DNA of 64,000 nt from Segatella oris (GTDB taxonomy: Bacteria > Bacteroidota > Bacteroidia > Bacteroidales > Bacteroidaceae). The notes under the pieces were generated by a model. That model did no database searches and was not told where the DNA came from. It saw nothing but the letters and a program-made list of their open reading frames with translations. Within the stretch, counting starts at the first letter, position 1. Every line of letters begins with the position of its first letter. This document shows, piece by piece, positions 33,078 to 43,015 of the stretch. The position numbers and the translations under genes are program-made. Where the stretch lies: NCBI RefSeq assembly GCF_900637655.1, contig NZ_LR134384.1, positions 310,001-374,000 of the forward strand, given 5' to 3'.

Positions 33078-35200
33078 GCCATACCTACTGCCTTCAGATC
33101 TTTTCGTATGACGTCGCATCTCGACACGTAATCGGCAACTTGCGATGGATTTTTGCGGATATAGCCCAGCAATTCGTCGTAAGCTTGCTCACAAGCCACA
33201 TCATTTTTGACAGCTTTATAGTGTTCTTCCTCATCATAAAGCCACCAAAGTCCATTGCTTGTTATACTGTTCTGCACAAAAGCTCGGGCGTAAAGAGCCT
33301 CTTGGCGCAGGCTCTTCTCCTGTTTGGCTACGTCAAGATAGATCATCGCTTGCTGGGCAAAGTTCTTTTCCCAGAAGCGAGTGCTGTCGCCAAAGAGCTT
33401 GTCGTAATGCGTAAGATACCAGCAATCGCCGTAGCATGAAGCCTGATAATAGCGCACAGCAAGCTGCATTGCCAATTCAGGACGCGTGGCATTATTAGCC
33501 AGTTTGTAGCGTTGTTCAAGGCTGTTCATCTCTTCACAGAACGCAATCTTCTGGTTATGCTTCAATGGAATGTCCTCAAGTGAAGGAACACCATAGTCAT
33601 CTAATTCGTCATTAACGCGCTGACGAACCAACCAACGCGGCTTTTTATAGTCGCGACGTACCATATATACAGACATGCCAAGACTGTTTACATAGGCCAA
33701 CGGCACTTTTTTCAACACGGGTAATGCCTCGGCAAATCGACCTTCGGCAATGAGTTTGGTAGCCAAGAGATCGTTGAAATAATCGGCATCACGAAAGGTG
33801 TTCTTCGTCAATATATACTGTTCCAAGGCATCATCATACTGCTTTTTATGGATGAAAGCCATGTAATCACGCAGTTGGTCGGCTGTCATGGAGTCTAAAT
33901 CACAGAAGTATTCCTCGTAACTTGAATATCTTGCATGCCCCGGATCATATTTGAATTCGCCTTCATCCTCAGGAGAATCCGCTCTTTCAAGCATGCCCCT
34001 ACCTGCCACAGCCATATTAATATTGTGGCGCTTCGCATAATATTCTATGATGTTCTGTGACATGATACGGTCTAAAACACGTCCGTAATAACTCAGTTCA
34101 AATGCTTTTTGGTCGCGTTTTCCGTCCAAGAAGCGCAGCTCCTTCACTATAAAACCGGCATCAAAAGAATGCCCTTCGCGCATCAAAGCTGTCACGGCAA
34201 GCAGATGAATGGCGCGGGCATTGTCGCGTTCAAGCAGTGTTCCGCTCATTGTCATAGCCAAATGGCTCTTCTCTTCGGCCTTCTTCGTGTCGCCAAGCGT
34301 ATAGCTTATCATCGCCGAAGCAGCCTTCCAGAGTGCCGGTTCACGGCTCTTTCCATCACGAACTACACGTTCTGCAAATGCCATGAAAGCCTTAGCTTCA
34401 GACTTAAACCCGTCATCTTCTGTATCCGTATAGTCCTCCATCCACTCGCAATCCACGTTTTCCTGCACATTATTTACAAAGTTCTGAACAAGCCAACGCA
34501 AGGCAGGCGAATTGGCATTTCCATTGTAGAAAGATTGTATTCCGTCTAAATGTTGGAAGTTACGGGCAGCCCATTGAATGCTGGCAACATCTCCCTGACT
34601 CACATAAATGGCCAAAGCCTCCTCCCGTTTTCCATTGTTCAGCAGCGCATAGGCATAGATGTTGCGGCACATTTCTTTATATATACCGACAGGAAGTCGG
34701 CTTGCCCGCGTTGTCCAAGCCAGCAGAATGCCCTTCACATTGTTGTCAAGCAGGTAACTACGCATCAGCAACAACGTGTATTGTTGCGTCAGACGACTTC
34801 CCTTATAGGCCAAGGCTGCCGCACGCATACGCATGATCTGTGCCTTATGAAGAGCGAGTTCTTCCTTCGACGGATAGTCCCACGACTCCTTTCTGCGCTC
34901 ACAAATGTGCTGATATTTGGCGATATGACGCACATAAGTCAGCATTTCTGCATCCTTTTTCAGCTTTGCAGCCTCAATGAGCAGCTTGCAGTCATCATCA
35001 AAAAAGCCCTCTTTCAAGCCCGTATAAGACTTCCAATAGGCGGTCAATGGCGTGATGAAGTCGGGTGAAGCAAGTGGAGAATTGCTTTCACCAACAACAT
35101 TCATCATGTAATAATTATGTACCCTTGGAAACGGGCCACAGGCATTTGAGCCCAAAGGAAGCATCATCAGAAGACTAATGAGCACGATAGATTTCTTCAT
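33065..35200 (-). CDS. Large secreted protein of unknown function, helical-repeat rich
   Basis: 711-aa exported protein. I start at the ATG at 35200 (MKKSIVLISLLMMLPLGSNAC), a signal peptide with a weak lipobox (SNAC), so it may be a lipoprotein. The mature part is mostly alpha-helical with Ala/Tyr-rich repeats resembling TPR/Sel1 helices (for example ALLNNGKREEALAIYVSQG and LLATKLIAEGRFAEALPVL). No catalytic motif is visible. It is encoded just after a second lipoprotein gene (26-bp overlap), so the two are co-translated. Function unknown. Confidence 0.72.
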   Translation of the reverse strand: MKKSIVLISLLMMLPLGSNACGPFPRVHNYYMMNVVGESNSPLASPDFITPLTAYWKSYTGLKEGFFDDDCKLLIEAAKLKKDAEMLTYVRHIAKYQHICERRKESWDYPSKEELALHKAQIMRMRAAALAYKGSRLTQQYTLLLMRSYLLDNNVKGILLAWTTRASRLPVGIYKEMCRNIYAYALLNNGKREEALAIYVSQGDVASIQWAARNFQHLDGIQSFYNGNANSPALRWLVQNFVNNVQENVDCEWMEDYTDTEDDGFKSEAKAFMAFAERVVRDGKSREPALWKAASAMISYTLGDTKKAEEKSHLAMTMSGTLLERDNARAIHLLAVTALMREGHSFDAGFIVKELRFLDGKRDQKAFELSYYGRVLDRIMSQNIIEYYAKRHNINMAVAGRGMLERADSPEDEGEFKYDPGHARYSSYEEYFCDLDSMTADQLRDYMAFIHKKQYDDALEQYILTKNTFRDADYFNDLLATKLIAEGRFAEALPVLKKVPLAYVNSLGMSVYMVRRDYKKPRWLVRQRVNDELDDYGVPSLEDIPLKHNQKIAFCEEMNSLEQRYKLANNATRPELAMQLAVRYYQASCYGDCWYLTHYDKLFGDSTRFWEKNFAQQAMIYLDVAKQEKSLRQEALYARAFVQNSITSNGLWWLYDEEEHYKAVKNDVACEQAYDELLGYIRKNPSQVADYVSRCDVIRKDLKAVGMAYSR

Positions 35201-36107
35201 AATCTTGGGATTTATAATTTGCAATATGGGATGGACTGAGGTCAAAGATAATGGTTTCGGCCTTCAATTCCGGGCGTATATTCTCTATGGTTTGCTTCAC
35301 ATGAAGCACTTCCTCCACGTTGACTTTACGCACAATGATACTGTCGCCCGGCAGCACCGGCAAGTCATTGTCGGCATGAAGCACACCTTTATAACGGCCA
35401 TGACGAAACAGAAGACGATAGGAAAACAGTGGATAGGCAGGCGAAAGTGGCAGGGAATAATTCTTGAGATACTTCAAATAAGGCATCACATCCTTGATAT
35501 CGAGGATAGGATGAGTGCAATGTATGTCAGTGAAATCACCTGTATTGTACATCATCAGCACGCCTTTGTCAACGGGAGGGACATGTTGTGAAAGCTGATG
35601 CAGACGGATTGTGGTCGACAAAGCAATGTGTTTCTCTGCAGCAAGATGGTGGAGTTGTGTCAGGAAAGCATAGTAATTACGGCGCGTGGAGAGGGTCCAA
35701 TCACAGTCAATCTGCAGTTCCTTTATATTGCGAATATTATTGGTTTCACTTATTTGAAATACTCTTCGTAACACTTTTTGAGCCAAATCAGCCGTATTAT
35801 TCATAGTTTTCATGGCATCATTGACAATGAAAACAACAGGCACTACCTCTATTTTATCCGGCATTTCGGCTGCGAATTGCAGCGTTGCATTAGGAACTAC
35901 AGTGTGTTCGCCATTCATAATAACGTCGAAGTAGCGTAAGTAGAGCTTGTCTAATGTTTTGACTTGCTGCATAACGCGTGGCTCATTGCGCCACTCCGTG
36001 CTCCAATAATAGGCACTTTTAAGCACATGTTGCGGTTCCTTTTGCTGCTGACAGCTTACCAACAACAAAAGAAATGACAGACAAAACAACTTGCTTTTCA
36101 GCTTCAT
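35175..36107 (-). CDS. Lipoprotein, possible TIM-barrel (DUF3142-like)
   Basis: 310-aa lipoprotein (ATG at 36107, lipobox LLVSC). The mature domain starts SAYYWSTEWR, then LDKLYLRYFDV, then ELQIDCDWTLSTRRNYYAFL, and later VLMMYNTGDF. This series, especially the strand ending in QIDCDWT, resembles glycoside-hydrolase-like TIM barrels of the DUF3142 type. An enzymatic role is not shown. First gene of a two-gene unit with the large secreted protein; promoter at 36128-36135. Confidence 0.7.
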   Translation of the reverse strand: MKLKSKLFCLSFLLLLVSCQQQKEPQHVLKSAYYWSTEWRNEPRVMQQVKTLDKLYLRYFDVIMNGEHTVVPNATLQFAAEMPDKIEVVPVVFIVNDAMKTMNNTADLAQKVLRRVFQISETNNIRNIKELQIDCDWTLSTRRNYYAFLTQLHHLAAEKHIALSTTIRLHQLSQHVPPVDKGVLMMYNTGDFTDIHCTHPILDIKDVMPYLKYLKNYSLPLSPAYPLFSYRLLFRHGRYKGVLHADNDLPVLPGDSIIVRKVNVEEVLHVKQTIENIRPELKAETIIFDLSPSHIANYKSQDYEEIYRAH

Positions 36108-36127
36108 AAGCAATAGATTTACGAATA

Positions 36128-36135
36128 CAAAAATA
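36128..36135 (-). promoter_or_regulatory. -7 element TATTTTTG
   Basis: TAnnTTTG match on the minus strand, 21 bp upstream of the ATG at 36107. Confidence 0.45.
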
Positions 36136-36179
36136 AAGATTTTTCATGAAAATCCATGCCGTTAAGATGTTAAATCATT

Positions 36180-36320
36180 CAACTTGTTTTGCAATACGCA
36201 ACAAATGGGGTCGCAATATGCGTCAGATTAGCGTGTAAAGTGACTCAAATCACACGCTAAAGTGACGCAGATTATGCGGTCATTTGATGCAAGTTAAAAT
36301 GTCATTCATAAGTTGTTGGA
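36180..36320. repeat. Cluster of TGACGC-type repeat words
   Basis: The 530-bp gap before trpS holds at least five degenerate words related to those of the composite repeat: GCGTCAGATTAGCGTGTAAAG, TGACTCAAATCACACGC, TGACGCAGATTATGCGG and TGATGCAAGTTAAAATG. The other modules are absent. Between 36320 and 36570 I see nothing recognisable. Confidence 0.55.
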
Positions 36321-36572
36321 AATCAGAACCGTAGAGACAAGGAAAACAAATGAGATCAATAAAGTTGAACGCACAGGCATGTTGAAATGGAACGACAGCC
36401 TAAACACTTTGCAAGACGATAATATGTAAATAATTTTACGAATAAGATTGCTACTTGGAATGACAGGTTTTCAGAGGCAAAGAGAAGCTTCTCATTCGGC
36501 ATTTTGCAATATCTTTATGACTGTAACTTACAAATTCATTCCATCTTCAGACAGATTTTCTCTCCCAAAATA

Positions 36573-36602
36573 AAAGGCCACAGCATCCTTGCCGTGGCCT
36601 TT
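36573..36602 (-). terminator. Terminator downstream of trpS
   Basis: Hairpin AAAGGCCAC...GTGGCCTTT followed on the minus strand by TTATTTT. About 40 nt past the trpS stop. Confidence 0.75.
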
Positions 36603-36640
36603 CACCTTATTATATATATGCCGAAGCATAACTATCAGTC

Positions 36641-37726
36641 CTACTTTCTGTACTTCTCTGCCTGCTCTTGAATGAGCGCTGCATCGTTAAAGTAGTCTAT
36701 CCGCATTGCCTTACGCACCTCATCCATGGTATGTGCAGCTGTTTCCCGAGCCACTTCACTACCTTTTTTGAGGAGATTGAAGATTTCGGGGATATCCTGT
36801 TCAAACGTATGACGACGCTCGCGGATAGGCTCCAACATGCGATTGATGACATTATTCAGGAGTTTCTTACACTTCATGTCGCCAATTCCACCATGCGTGT
36901 AGGCAGCTTTCAGCTCGTCAAGGTTCTTGAATTCCGGCCAGAAATCAGCAAAATCCTGATCTGTAGAGAAAGCATCGAGATAAGTAAACACAGCATTTCC
37001 CTCTACATGTCCAGGGTCATTGAGGTTGATATGCGTAGGATCGGTGTACATACTCTTTACCTTTGTCCACACAGTATCGGCGTCATCACTCAGATAGATG
37101 CAGTTACCCAGGCTCTTACTCATCTTCTCTTTACCGTCAGTTCCCGGCAAACGACGTGCTGTTGCGTTCTCCGGCAGCATGATATTCGGTTCTACCAATA
37201 CCTCACTATACACTTGATTGAAGCGGCGGACAAGTTCGCGTGTGAGTTCAATCATAGGCTCCTGGTCTTCGCCTGCAGGGATAGTGGTGGCCTTGAAAGC
37301 TGCAATATCGGCGGCTTGTGACACAGGATAACAGAAGAAACCCATGGGGATATTGGCTTCGAAGTTACGCATTTTGATCTCAGTCTTTACCGTTGGGTTG
37401 CGTTGTACACGGGAAACGGAGACAAGATTCATCAAGTAAGTCGTCAACTCGGCCAGTTCCGGGATCTGACTCTGTATATAAAGCGTGCAAAGTTGAGGGT
37501 CGAGACCGGCTGAAAGATAGTCAAGAGCCACTTCAATCATGTTCTGTCGTATCTTTTCCGGATTGTCGGCATTGTCTGTCAAAGCCTGAACATCGGCCAT
37601 AAAGACAAACATTCTGTCGTAATCTCCCTCATTTTGCAACTGCACACGACGTCGAAGACTGCCCACATAGTGCCCTAAATGGAGCTTACCTGTTGGGCGG
37701 TCGCCTGTTAATATGATTTTTCCCAT
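36641..37726 (-). CDS. trpS: Tryptophanyl-tRNA synthetase
   Basis: 361-aa class I synthetase that charges tRNA-Trp. HIGH-like motif GKLHLGHYVG (13-22) and KMSKS motif in GKEKMSKSLGN; LTGDRPTGKLH opens the Rossmann fold. Complete. Its start lies 2 bp after the asnS stop, so the two tRNA synthetases are probably co-transcribed. Confidence 0.96.
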   Translation of the reverse strand: MGKIILTGDRPTGKLHLGHYVGSLRRRVQLQNEGDYDRMFVFMADVQALTDNADNPEKIRQNMIEVALDYLSAGLDPQLCTLYIQSQIPELAELTTYLMNLVSVSRVQRNPTVKTEIKMRNFEANIPMGFFCYPVSQAADIAAFKATTIPAGEDQEPMIELTRELVRRFNQVYSEVLVEPNIMLPENATARRLPGTDGKEKMSKSLGNCIYLSDDADTVWTKVKSMYTDPTHINLNDPGHVEGNAVFTYLDAFSTDQDFADFWPEFKNLDELKAAYTHGGIGDMKCKKLLNNVINRMLEPIRERRHTFEQDIPEIFNLLKKGSEVARETAAHTMDEVRKAMRIDYFNDAALIQEQAEKYRK

Positions 37727-37728
37727 GA

Positions 37729-39120
37729 TTAGAATTCTGCTGATTTAGGGGTTCTTGGGAAAGGAATGACATCGCGGATATTCTGCATTCCCGTTACAAA
37801 AAGAATGAGACGCTCAAATCCCAAGCCGAAACCGGCATGCGGACATGAGCCATATTTGCGCGTATCAAGATACCAACTATAGCAGTCTTTCTCCATTCCT
37901 CGCGCCTTAATCTCATTGACAAGCTTGTCGTAACTCTCCTCTCTTACCGAGCCACCGATAATCTCTCCGATGCGAGGAAATAGCACATCAGTGCCTTGCA
38001 TGGTCTTTCCATCGGGGTTTTTCTTCATATAGAACGCCTTGATTTCACTCGGATAATCGGTCATGATGACCGGACGCTTGAAATATTCCTCTACAAGAAA
38101 GCGCTCATGTTCACTGCTGAGATCCATTCCCCAGCCTGTAATTGGGAACTCAAACTTATGTCCTTGCTTCACAGCTTCTTCGAGAATATGGATACCTTCA
38201 GTGTAAGTGAGGCGTACAAAGCTTTCTTTTACGACGGATTCCAAGGTTTGAAGCAATGTCTTGTCAATCATCTTATTGAGGAACTCAAGGTCATCCTTGC
38301 AGTTATCAAGTGCCCATTGCACGCAATACTTAATGAAATCCTCCTCCAAATCCATGAGTTCGTCCTTATCCAAGAATGCAACTTCAGGCTCAATCATCCA
38401 GAATTCGGCAAGATGTCGGGGCGTATTGCTGTTCTCCGCGCGGAAAGTTGGCCCGAAAGTATAGATAGCTCCGAGTGCTGTTGCACCCAATTCACCCTCC
38501 AACTGGCCTGAAACCGTGAGGCTTGTCTTCTTGCCGAAGAAGTCTCTTTCGTATGGAACTTCACCGTCTTTTCCCGTGCGAGCCAAATCAAGTGTGGTCA
38601 CCTGGAACATCTCTCCGGCACCTTCTGCATCGCTTGCCGTAATGAGTGGCGTGTGAAAATAATAGAAACCATGGTCGTGGAAGTACTTATGTACGGCGAT
38701 TGCCATATTGTGACGAATGCGGAAAACAGCACCAAACGTGTTGGTTCTAAGGCGTAGATGCGCATATTTTCGCATGTACTCAAAGCTCTGTCCCTTTTTC
38801 TGCATGGGATAATCAGACGGACAAAGGCCGTAGATTTCAATTTCCCTGCTCTGGATTTCGACCGTCTGCCCGGCACCTTGACTCTTTACAAGCTGCCCGA
38901 CAACACTGATACAAGCACCTGTCGTGATGTTTTTCAGCGTCTCAGCATCCATAGATGCCGGATCAACTACAATCTGAATATTGTTTATTGTAGAGCCATC
39001 ATTGAGCGCAATGAAATCAACTGCCTTACTGCTTCGGTGGGAACGAACCCATCCTTTCACGTTAATATCCTTGCCATATTCGGTGCATTGCAATGCATCG
39101 ATTACCTTTGTTCTTTTCAT
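37729..39120 (-). CDS. asnS: Asparaginyl-tRNA synthetase
   Basis: 463-aa class II synthetase. An N-terminal OB anticodon-binding domain ([22 protein letters not shown]) is followed by the catalytic core with motif 2 ([21 protein letters not shown], quoted in two parts: [19 protein letters not shown]) and motif 3 ([15 protein letters not shown]). I start at the ATG at 39120 rather than an in-frame TTG two codons upstream. It lies 14 bp downstream of the pseudouridine synthase gene and directly upstream of trpS, forming a translation-related cluster. Confidence 0.96.
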   Translation of the reverse strand: MKRTKVIDALQCTEYGKDINVKGWVRSHRSSKAVDFIALNDGSTINNIQIVVDPASMDAETLKNITTGACISVVGQLVKSQGAGQTVEIQSREIEIYGLCPSDYPMQKKGQSFEYMRKYAHLRLRTNTFGAVFRIRHNMAIAVHKYFHDHGFYYFHTPLITASDAEGAGEMFQVTTLDLARTGKDGEVPYERDFFGKKTSLTVSGQLEGELGATALGAIYTFGPTFRAENSNTPRHLAEFWMIEPEVAFLDKDELMDLEEDFIKYCVQWALDNCKDDLEFLNKMIDKTLLQTLESVVKESFVRLTYTEGIHILEEAVKQGHKFEFPITGWGMDLSSEHERFLVEEYFKRPVIMTDYPSEIKAFYMKKNPDGKTMQGTDVLFPRIGEIIGGSVREESYDKLVNEIKARGMEKDCYSWYLDTRKYGSCPHAGFGLGFERLILFVTGMQNIRDVIPFPRTPKSAEF

Positions 39121-39134
39121 TTTCAATGTTCCTA

Positions 39135-40607
39135 TTATTCAAACATACCGCTTCGAAGCATCTCCACCTCTTGTTCTGTGAGGAAACGCCAGTCACCTCG
39201 GCGGAGGTTCTTCTTCGTTAAGCCGGCAAACTGAACGCGATCAAGTCTTACAACACGATAGCCGAGACTTTCAAATATGCGGCGAACGATGCGGTTCTTT
39301 CCACTGTGTATCTCAATACCTACCTGCTTCTTGTCGCGATCATCAGCGTATTCAATGGCATCAGCATGTATCTCTCCGTCTTCCAATTCAATACCACTGG
39401 CAATCTTCTGCAAGTCTTCTTCAGCGACATTCTTATCGAGATGAACATGATAAACCTTTTTCTTGAGGAACTTCGGATGGGTCAGTTTGCTGGCCAAATC
39501 ACCGTCATTGGTCAACAGAAGCACACCCGTTGTGTTGCGATCCAAGCGTCCGACCGGATAAATACGCTCCGGACAAACATCCTTAACAAGGTCCATTACG
39601 GTCTTACGCTGCTGCGGATCATCACTTGTCGTGACGTAATCTTTCGGCTTGTTCAGCAACACATAGACTTTCTTTTCCAATGAGACGAGCTGATCATGGA
39701 ACTTCACTTCATCCGAACGCAGTACCTTTGTACCAAGCTCTGTGACTACAGTTCCATTGACAGAAACCACACCTGCCGAGATAAACTCATCTGCTTCGCG
39801 ACGCGAACAAACACCCGCGTTGGCCAAATATTTATTCAAACGTATCGGCTCATTGGGGTCGATATGCGTTTCTTTGTATTCAATTCGCTTCTTAAGACTA
39901 TACTTTGCGTTTGGATCATAGCCTCCGCGATAGTTGTTATAGCCCCGATTGTTGTTGTAACCGCCTTGCTGTGGACGTCCATAACCACCGCGATTGTTGC
40001 CATAACCGCCACGGTTGTTGTAACCACCCTGCTGACCATAGCCTCCACGATTATTGTTGTAACCGCCCCGATAGTTGTTATAACCACCCTGTGGATGGCC
40101 ATATCCGCCCTGCTGACGAGGCTGATAACCACCTTGCTGACTGTCACCATTGTTGTTATAACGGGGGCGATAACCACCTTGTTGCGGGCGATTGTAACCG
40201 CTTTGCATACGTGGTTGATAGCCACCTTGCTGCTCTTCGCCATCATTATTATAACGAGGACGATAGCCACCCTGCTGCGGACGGCCATAATTTCCATAGC
40301 GGTTGTTGTTATATCCGCCTTGAGGACGACCATAACCTCCTTGATGTGGCTGATAAGTTCGCTGTGGACGTTCACCGTTTATCAGGCCACTTCCAAAGCC
40401 TTCAGGACGGAAACTGCTTTCATTTTCGCTGCTGTTTGAATGGTCTGTACTATAGGCACGCTGACTATGAATACGTGGACGTTGGGGGCGTCCTGTGCCA
40501 TGATAACTGTTGGAATAGTCTCCTACCGGACGTGAGTAGCCCTCACGGGTGGTCTCATTCTGTTCTGTTGACAGACTCTGACTCTTGTTTTCTAATTCTG
40601 AATCCAT
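39135..40607 (-). CDS. rRNA pseudouridine synthase (RluB/RsuA family) with prion-like N-terminal tail
   Basis: 490-aa protein. The C-terminal half is a complete RsuA/RluB-type enzyme: S4 RNA-binding domain ([19 protein letters not shown], about 255-275) and the catalytic domain with Asp in [17 protein letters not shown], then [15 protein letters not shown]. It isomerises uridine in 23S or 16S rRNA. The first about 235 residues are a low-complexity tail of repeats such as [11 protein letters not shown] and GYNNNRGG, rich in Gly, Tyr, Asn, Gln and Arg. Such RGG/YG-rich segments bind RNA or self-associate. The opposite-strand ORFs over this region are by-products of the repeats. Confidence 0.92.
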   Translation of the reverse strand: MDSELENKSQSLSTEQNETTREGYSRPVGDYSNSYHGTGRPQRPRIHSQRAYSTDHSNSSENESSFRPEGFGSGLINGERPQRTYQPHQGGYGRPQGGYNNNRYGNYGRPQQGGYRPRYNNDGEEQQGGYQPRMQSGYNRPQQGGYRPRYNNNGDSQQGGYQPRQQGGYGHPQGGYNNYRGGYNNNRGGYGQQGGYNNRGGYGNNRGGYGRPQQGGYNNNRGYNNYRGGYDPNAKYSLKKRIEYKETHIDPNEPIRLNKYLANAGVCSRREADEFISAGVVSVNGTVVTELGTKVLRSDEVKFHDQLVSLEKKVYVLLNKPKDYVTTSDDPQQRKTVMDLVKDVCPERIYPVGRLDRNTTGVLLLTNDGDLASKLTHPKFLKKKVYHVHLDKNVAEEDLQKIASGIELEDGEIHADAIEYADDRDKKQVGIEIHSGKNRIVRRIFESLGYRVVRLDRVQFAGLTKKNLRRGDWRFLTEQEVEMLRSGMFE

Positions 40608-40797
40608 GTTTTTTAATTTATTTTTCGGCCTCGCGGCCAGGTTAGTGATTACTTTATTAATTTATAATTCAAAGTTCATTATTCAAGATAGCGACATGAC
40701 TTTCATTTCATTATACGTTCTTCTCTTCAATGGAATAGCCTCTATTCTCCCACAAACAAACTTCACCTATATTTCGAAAGAGCACAAAAAACAGGTT

Positions 40798-42144
40798 CTA
40801 TACACCTACGTAATTCTGCGGAGTGATTGCCATCAGCTCTTTTTTCACGCTGTCACTGACGTTCAAACCTTTGATAAACTCGTGAATAGTCTCTTCAGTC
40901 ATCTTCTTGTTTGTGCGAGTCAACGCTTTCAAAGCCTCGTAAGGATGAGGATAAGCCTCGCGCCGAAGAATGGTCTGAATAGCCTCGGCAACTACTGCCC
41001 AGGTATCTTCGAGGTCGGCTTCAAGCTTTTCTTCGTTCAAGATGAGCTTGCGAAGACCCTTCAATGTGCTCTGAATAGCGATGATGCTATGGCCGAGTGG
41101 CACACCGATATTACGCAGAACCGTACTGTCGGTGAGGTCACGCTGCAGTCTGCTCACGGGCAACTTCTGAGCCAAGAACTGCAGAATGGCATTGGCAATA
41201 CCGAGGTTTCCCTCACTGTTCTCGTAATCAATAGGGTTCACTTTGTGCGGCATGGCACTCGAACCTACTTCACCTGCCTTGATCTTCTGCTTGAAGTATT
41301 CCATTGAAATATACATCCAGAAATCACGATCAAGGTCAATAATGACTGTATTGATACGGCGGATGGCATCAAAAATGCCACCAAGATGGTCGTAATTGCT
41401 AATCTGTGTGGTCCATTGCTCACGTTCCAAACCGAGCTTTTCACTGACGAAACGGTTGCCAAACTCACGCCAGTCATACTCTGGATAAGCGACATGATGT
41501 GCGTTGTAATTCCCTGTTGCACCGCCAAACTTGGCTGTCATCTTGCAGGCTTTCAACGCATCCAACTGCTCCGTCAGACGGTAAACATACACCATTATCT
41601 CCTTACCGAGACGCGTAGGTGACGCTGGTTGGCCATGAGTTTTAGCCAACATAGGAACGTCTTTCCATTCTTCGGCATACAGTTGCAGCTGACTGATAAG
41701 CTCTTCTACCTGTGGAACAAACACATTCTGCAGCGCTTCTTTCATCGAAAGCGGCACACTCGTGTTGTTGATATCCTGAGAAGTAAGCCCGAAATGAATG
41801 AATTCCTTGAAAGCATCGAGTCCACCAATCTTGTCGAATTCCTCTTTAAGGAAGTATTCCACAGCCTTCACATCATGGTTTGTGGTCTTTTCTATCTCCT
41901 TAACGCGGGCAGCTGAAGTCTCATCAAAATGGCGATAGATGTCGCGCAAGCAGTCAAACAGCGCATGATCAAAGTCTTTCAACTGCGGCAAAGGCAACTC
42001 GCAAAGCGTGATGAAGTATTCAATTTCAACACGAACACGGTAACCTATCAGCGCATACTCAGAGAAATAATCGGCAAGAGTCTCTGTTTTACCTCGATAA
42101 CGGCCATCAATTGGCGAGATGGCTGTCAGTGTATCAAGCTTCAT
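40798..42144 (-). CDS. purB: Adenylosuccinate lyase
   Basis: 448-aa lyase acting twice in purine synthesis (SAICAR to AICAR, and adenylosuccinate to AMP). The superfamily signature loop is GSSAMPHKVNPIDYENSEGN; catalytic His is in LAKTHGQPASPT; TTNHDVKAVE and FGLTSQDINNT are other active-site segments. Full length. Promoter at 42177-42184. The 190-bp gap to the next gene contains a short GGCC...GGCC inverted repeat. Confidence 0.96.
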   Translation of the reverse strand: MKLDTLTAISPIDGRYRGKTETLADYFSEYALIGYRVRVEIEYFITLCELPLPQLKDFDHALFDCLRDIYRHFDETSAARVKEIEKTTNHDVKAVEYFLKEEFDKIGGLDAFKEFIHFGLTSQDINNTSVPLSMKEALQNVFVPQVEELISQLQLYAEEWKDVPMLAKTHGQPASPTRLGKEIMVYVYRLTEQLDALKACKMTAKFGGATGNYNAHHVAYPEYDWREFGNRFVSEKLGLEREQWTTQISNYDHLGGIFDAIRRINTVIIDLDRDFWMYISMEYFKQKIKAGEVGSSAMPHKVNPIDYENSEGNLGIANAILQFLAQKLPVSRLQRDLTDSTVLRNIGVPLGHSIIAIQSTLKGLRKLILNEEKLEADLEDTWAVVAEAIQTILRREAYPHPYEALKALTRTNKKMTEETIHEFIKGLNVSDSVKKELMAITPQNYVGV

Positions 42145-42176
42145 ATCAATATCGTTATATCAGTCTAACAATGCTA

Positions 42177-42184
42177 CAAAATTA
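42177..42184 (-). promoter_or_regulatory. -7 element TAATTTTG for purB
   Basis: TAnnTTTG match on the minus strand, 33 bp upstream of the purB ATG. Confidence 0.55.
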
Positions 42185-42430
42185 GTGATTTCAATTGAAA
42201 ACTCAAGGTTTTTTAATGATAAATAAGATTAAAAATGAAGGATTACGTCAAAGATTTTAAGGATAGATAAGATTAACAATCAAATATTACAAGGGGCAAA
42301 AGCGGTGCTCTTTCAACAAAAAGAAATACAAAATCGGGCCGGTTTTCCTGTTTCAAACCGCTTTATTCCATACCTTTCATTTCTTCATTTTGTTAATTTT
42401 ATTTGTCAATTTTCAGCCCATCAGAAGACC

Positions 42431-42757
42431 ACCAAATAGAGAAAAAAAGACGAAGGAAATGGAGTTTTCGTGCTTCGAAAATCAATTTGCGAAACAAGAT
42501 GACGCAGGAAGCCACGCAAGATGAGTCACTTTACGGTCTCAAATGCCTCAAATCATCACGCGAAAAGCTTCATATTACGAGGTAATTCGATAGAGATTAC
42601 AACTCTTTTTCACGATTTCCCGCTTCATATTTCGCCTTATTTTCTACAACCGTTTGACCGTCAACAAGTTACTTAAAAGGCGAAAAACGAGCGTATTTCG
42701 AACGAAATCTTTTTGCTTTTCAAATACGCAAATCTACAGAAAGCTTTTGTTAAATAA
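42431..42757 (+). repeat. Composite repeat, diverged core copy 6
   Basis: The 870-bp gap between purB and the amylase gene holds a diverged core: ACCAAATAGAGAAA start, TGACGC-type words (ATGACGCAGGAAG, GATGAGTCACTTTACG), CGAGCGTATTTCGAACGAAAT in place of CTCGCGTATTTCCGACCGCA, and the end GAAAGCTTTTGTTAAAT. The GC hairpin and AT modules are absent. 42145-42430 holds nothing recognisable beyond the purB promoter. Confidence 0.6.
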
Positions 42758-42800
42758 AATCACATCTGTTTTCTCATCGAGACAATAGCTTGAAAAAGTC

Positions 42801-42917
42801 TCCTCTTCATAGGCAGCACATCGTGGTCGTAGATTGTTTTCGGCACAAATAACGTTTGAAATTCAATGATATGCAAAACTGTGTTGCATTTCAACGACAT
42901 GCAACCTATGAAGAGGA
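42801..42917. repeat. Long imperfect stem-loop
   Basis: The perfect 13-bp arms TCCTCTTCATAGG (42801-42813) and CCTATGAAGAGGA (42905-42917) enclose a second, bulged inverted repeat (TTGAAA...ATGCAA with TTGCATTTCAA). It lies about 100 bp downstream of the amylase stop (minus strand). It may be a structured RNA, a terminator or a decayed mobile-element remnant. Confidence 0.5.
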
Positions 42918-43015
42918 AAGAATTGCTTTGCAGTTCAGACAGTATTTCTTTGAACATCAAAGATTGCCGTTCATGAACGTGCAAAGCCTGAGAATACATT
43001 AAAAGAAGACAGGCG

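Noticed and set aside
39696..40645. Long opposite- and alternate-frame ORFs across the pseudouridine synthase tail
   Set aside because: They arise from the repetitive Gly/Tyr/Asn-rich coding sequence; the minus-frame enzyme explains the region.
42760..42999. 79-aa minus-strand ORF next to the amylase gene
   Set aside because: It spans the long stem-loop, has no recognisable motif and no promoter.
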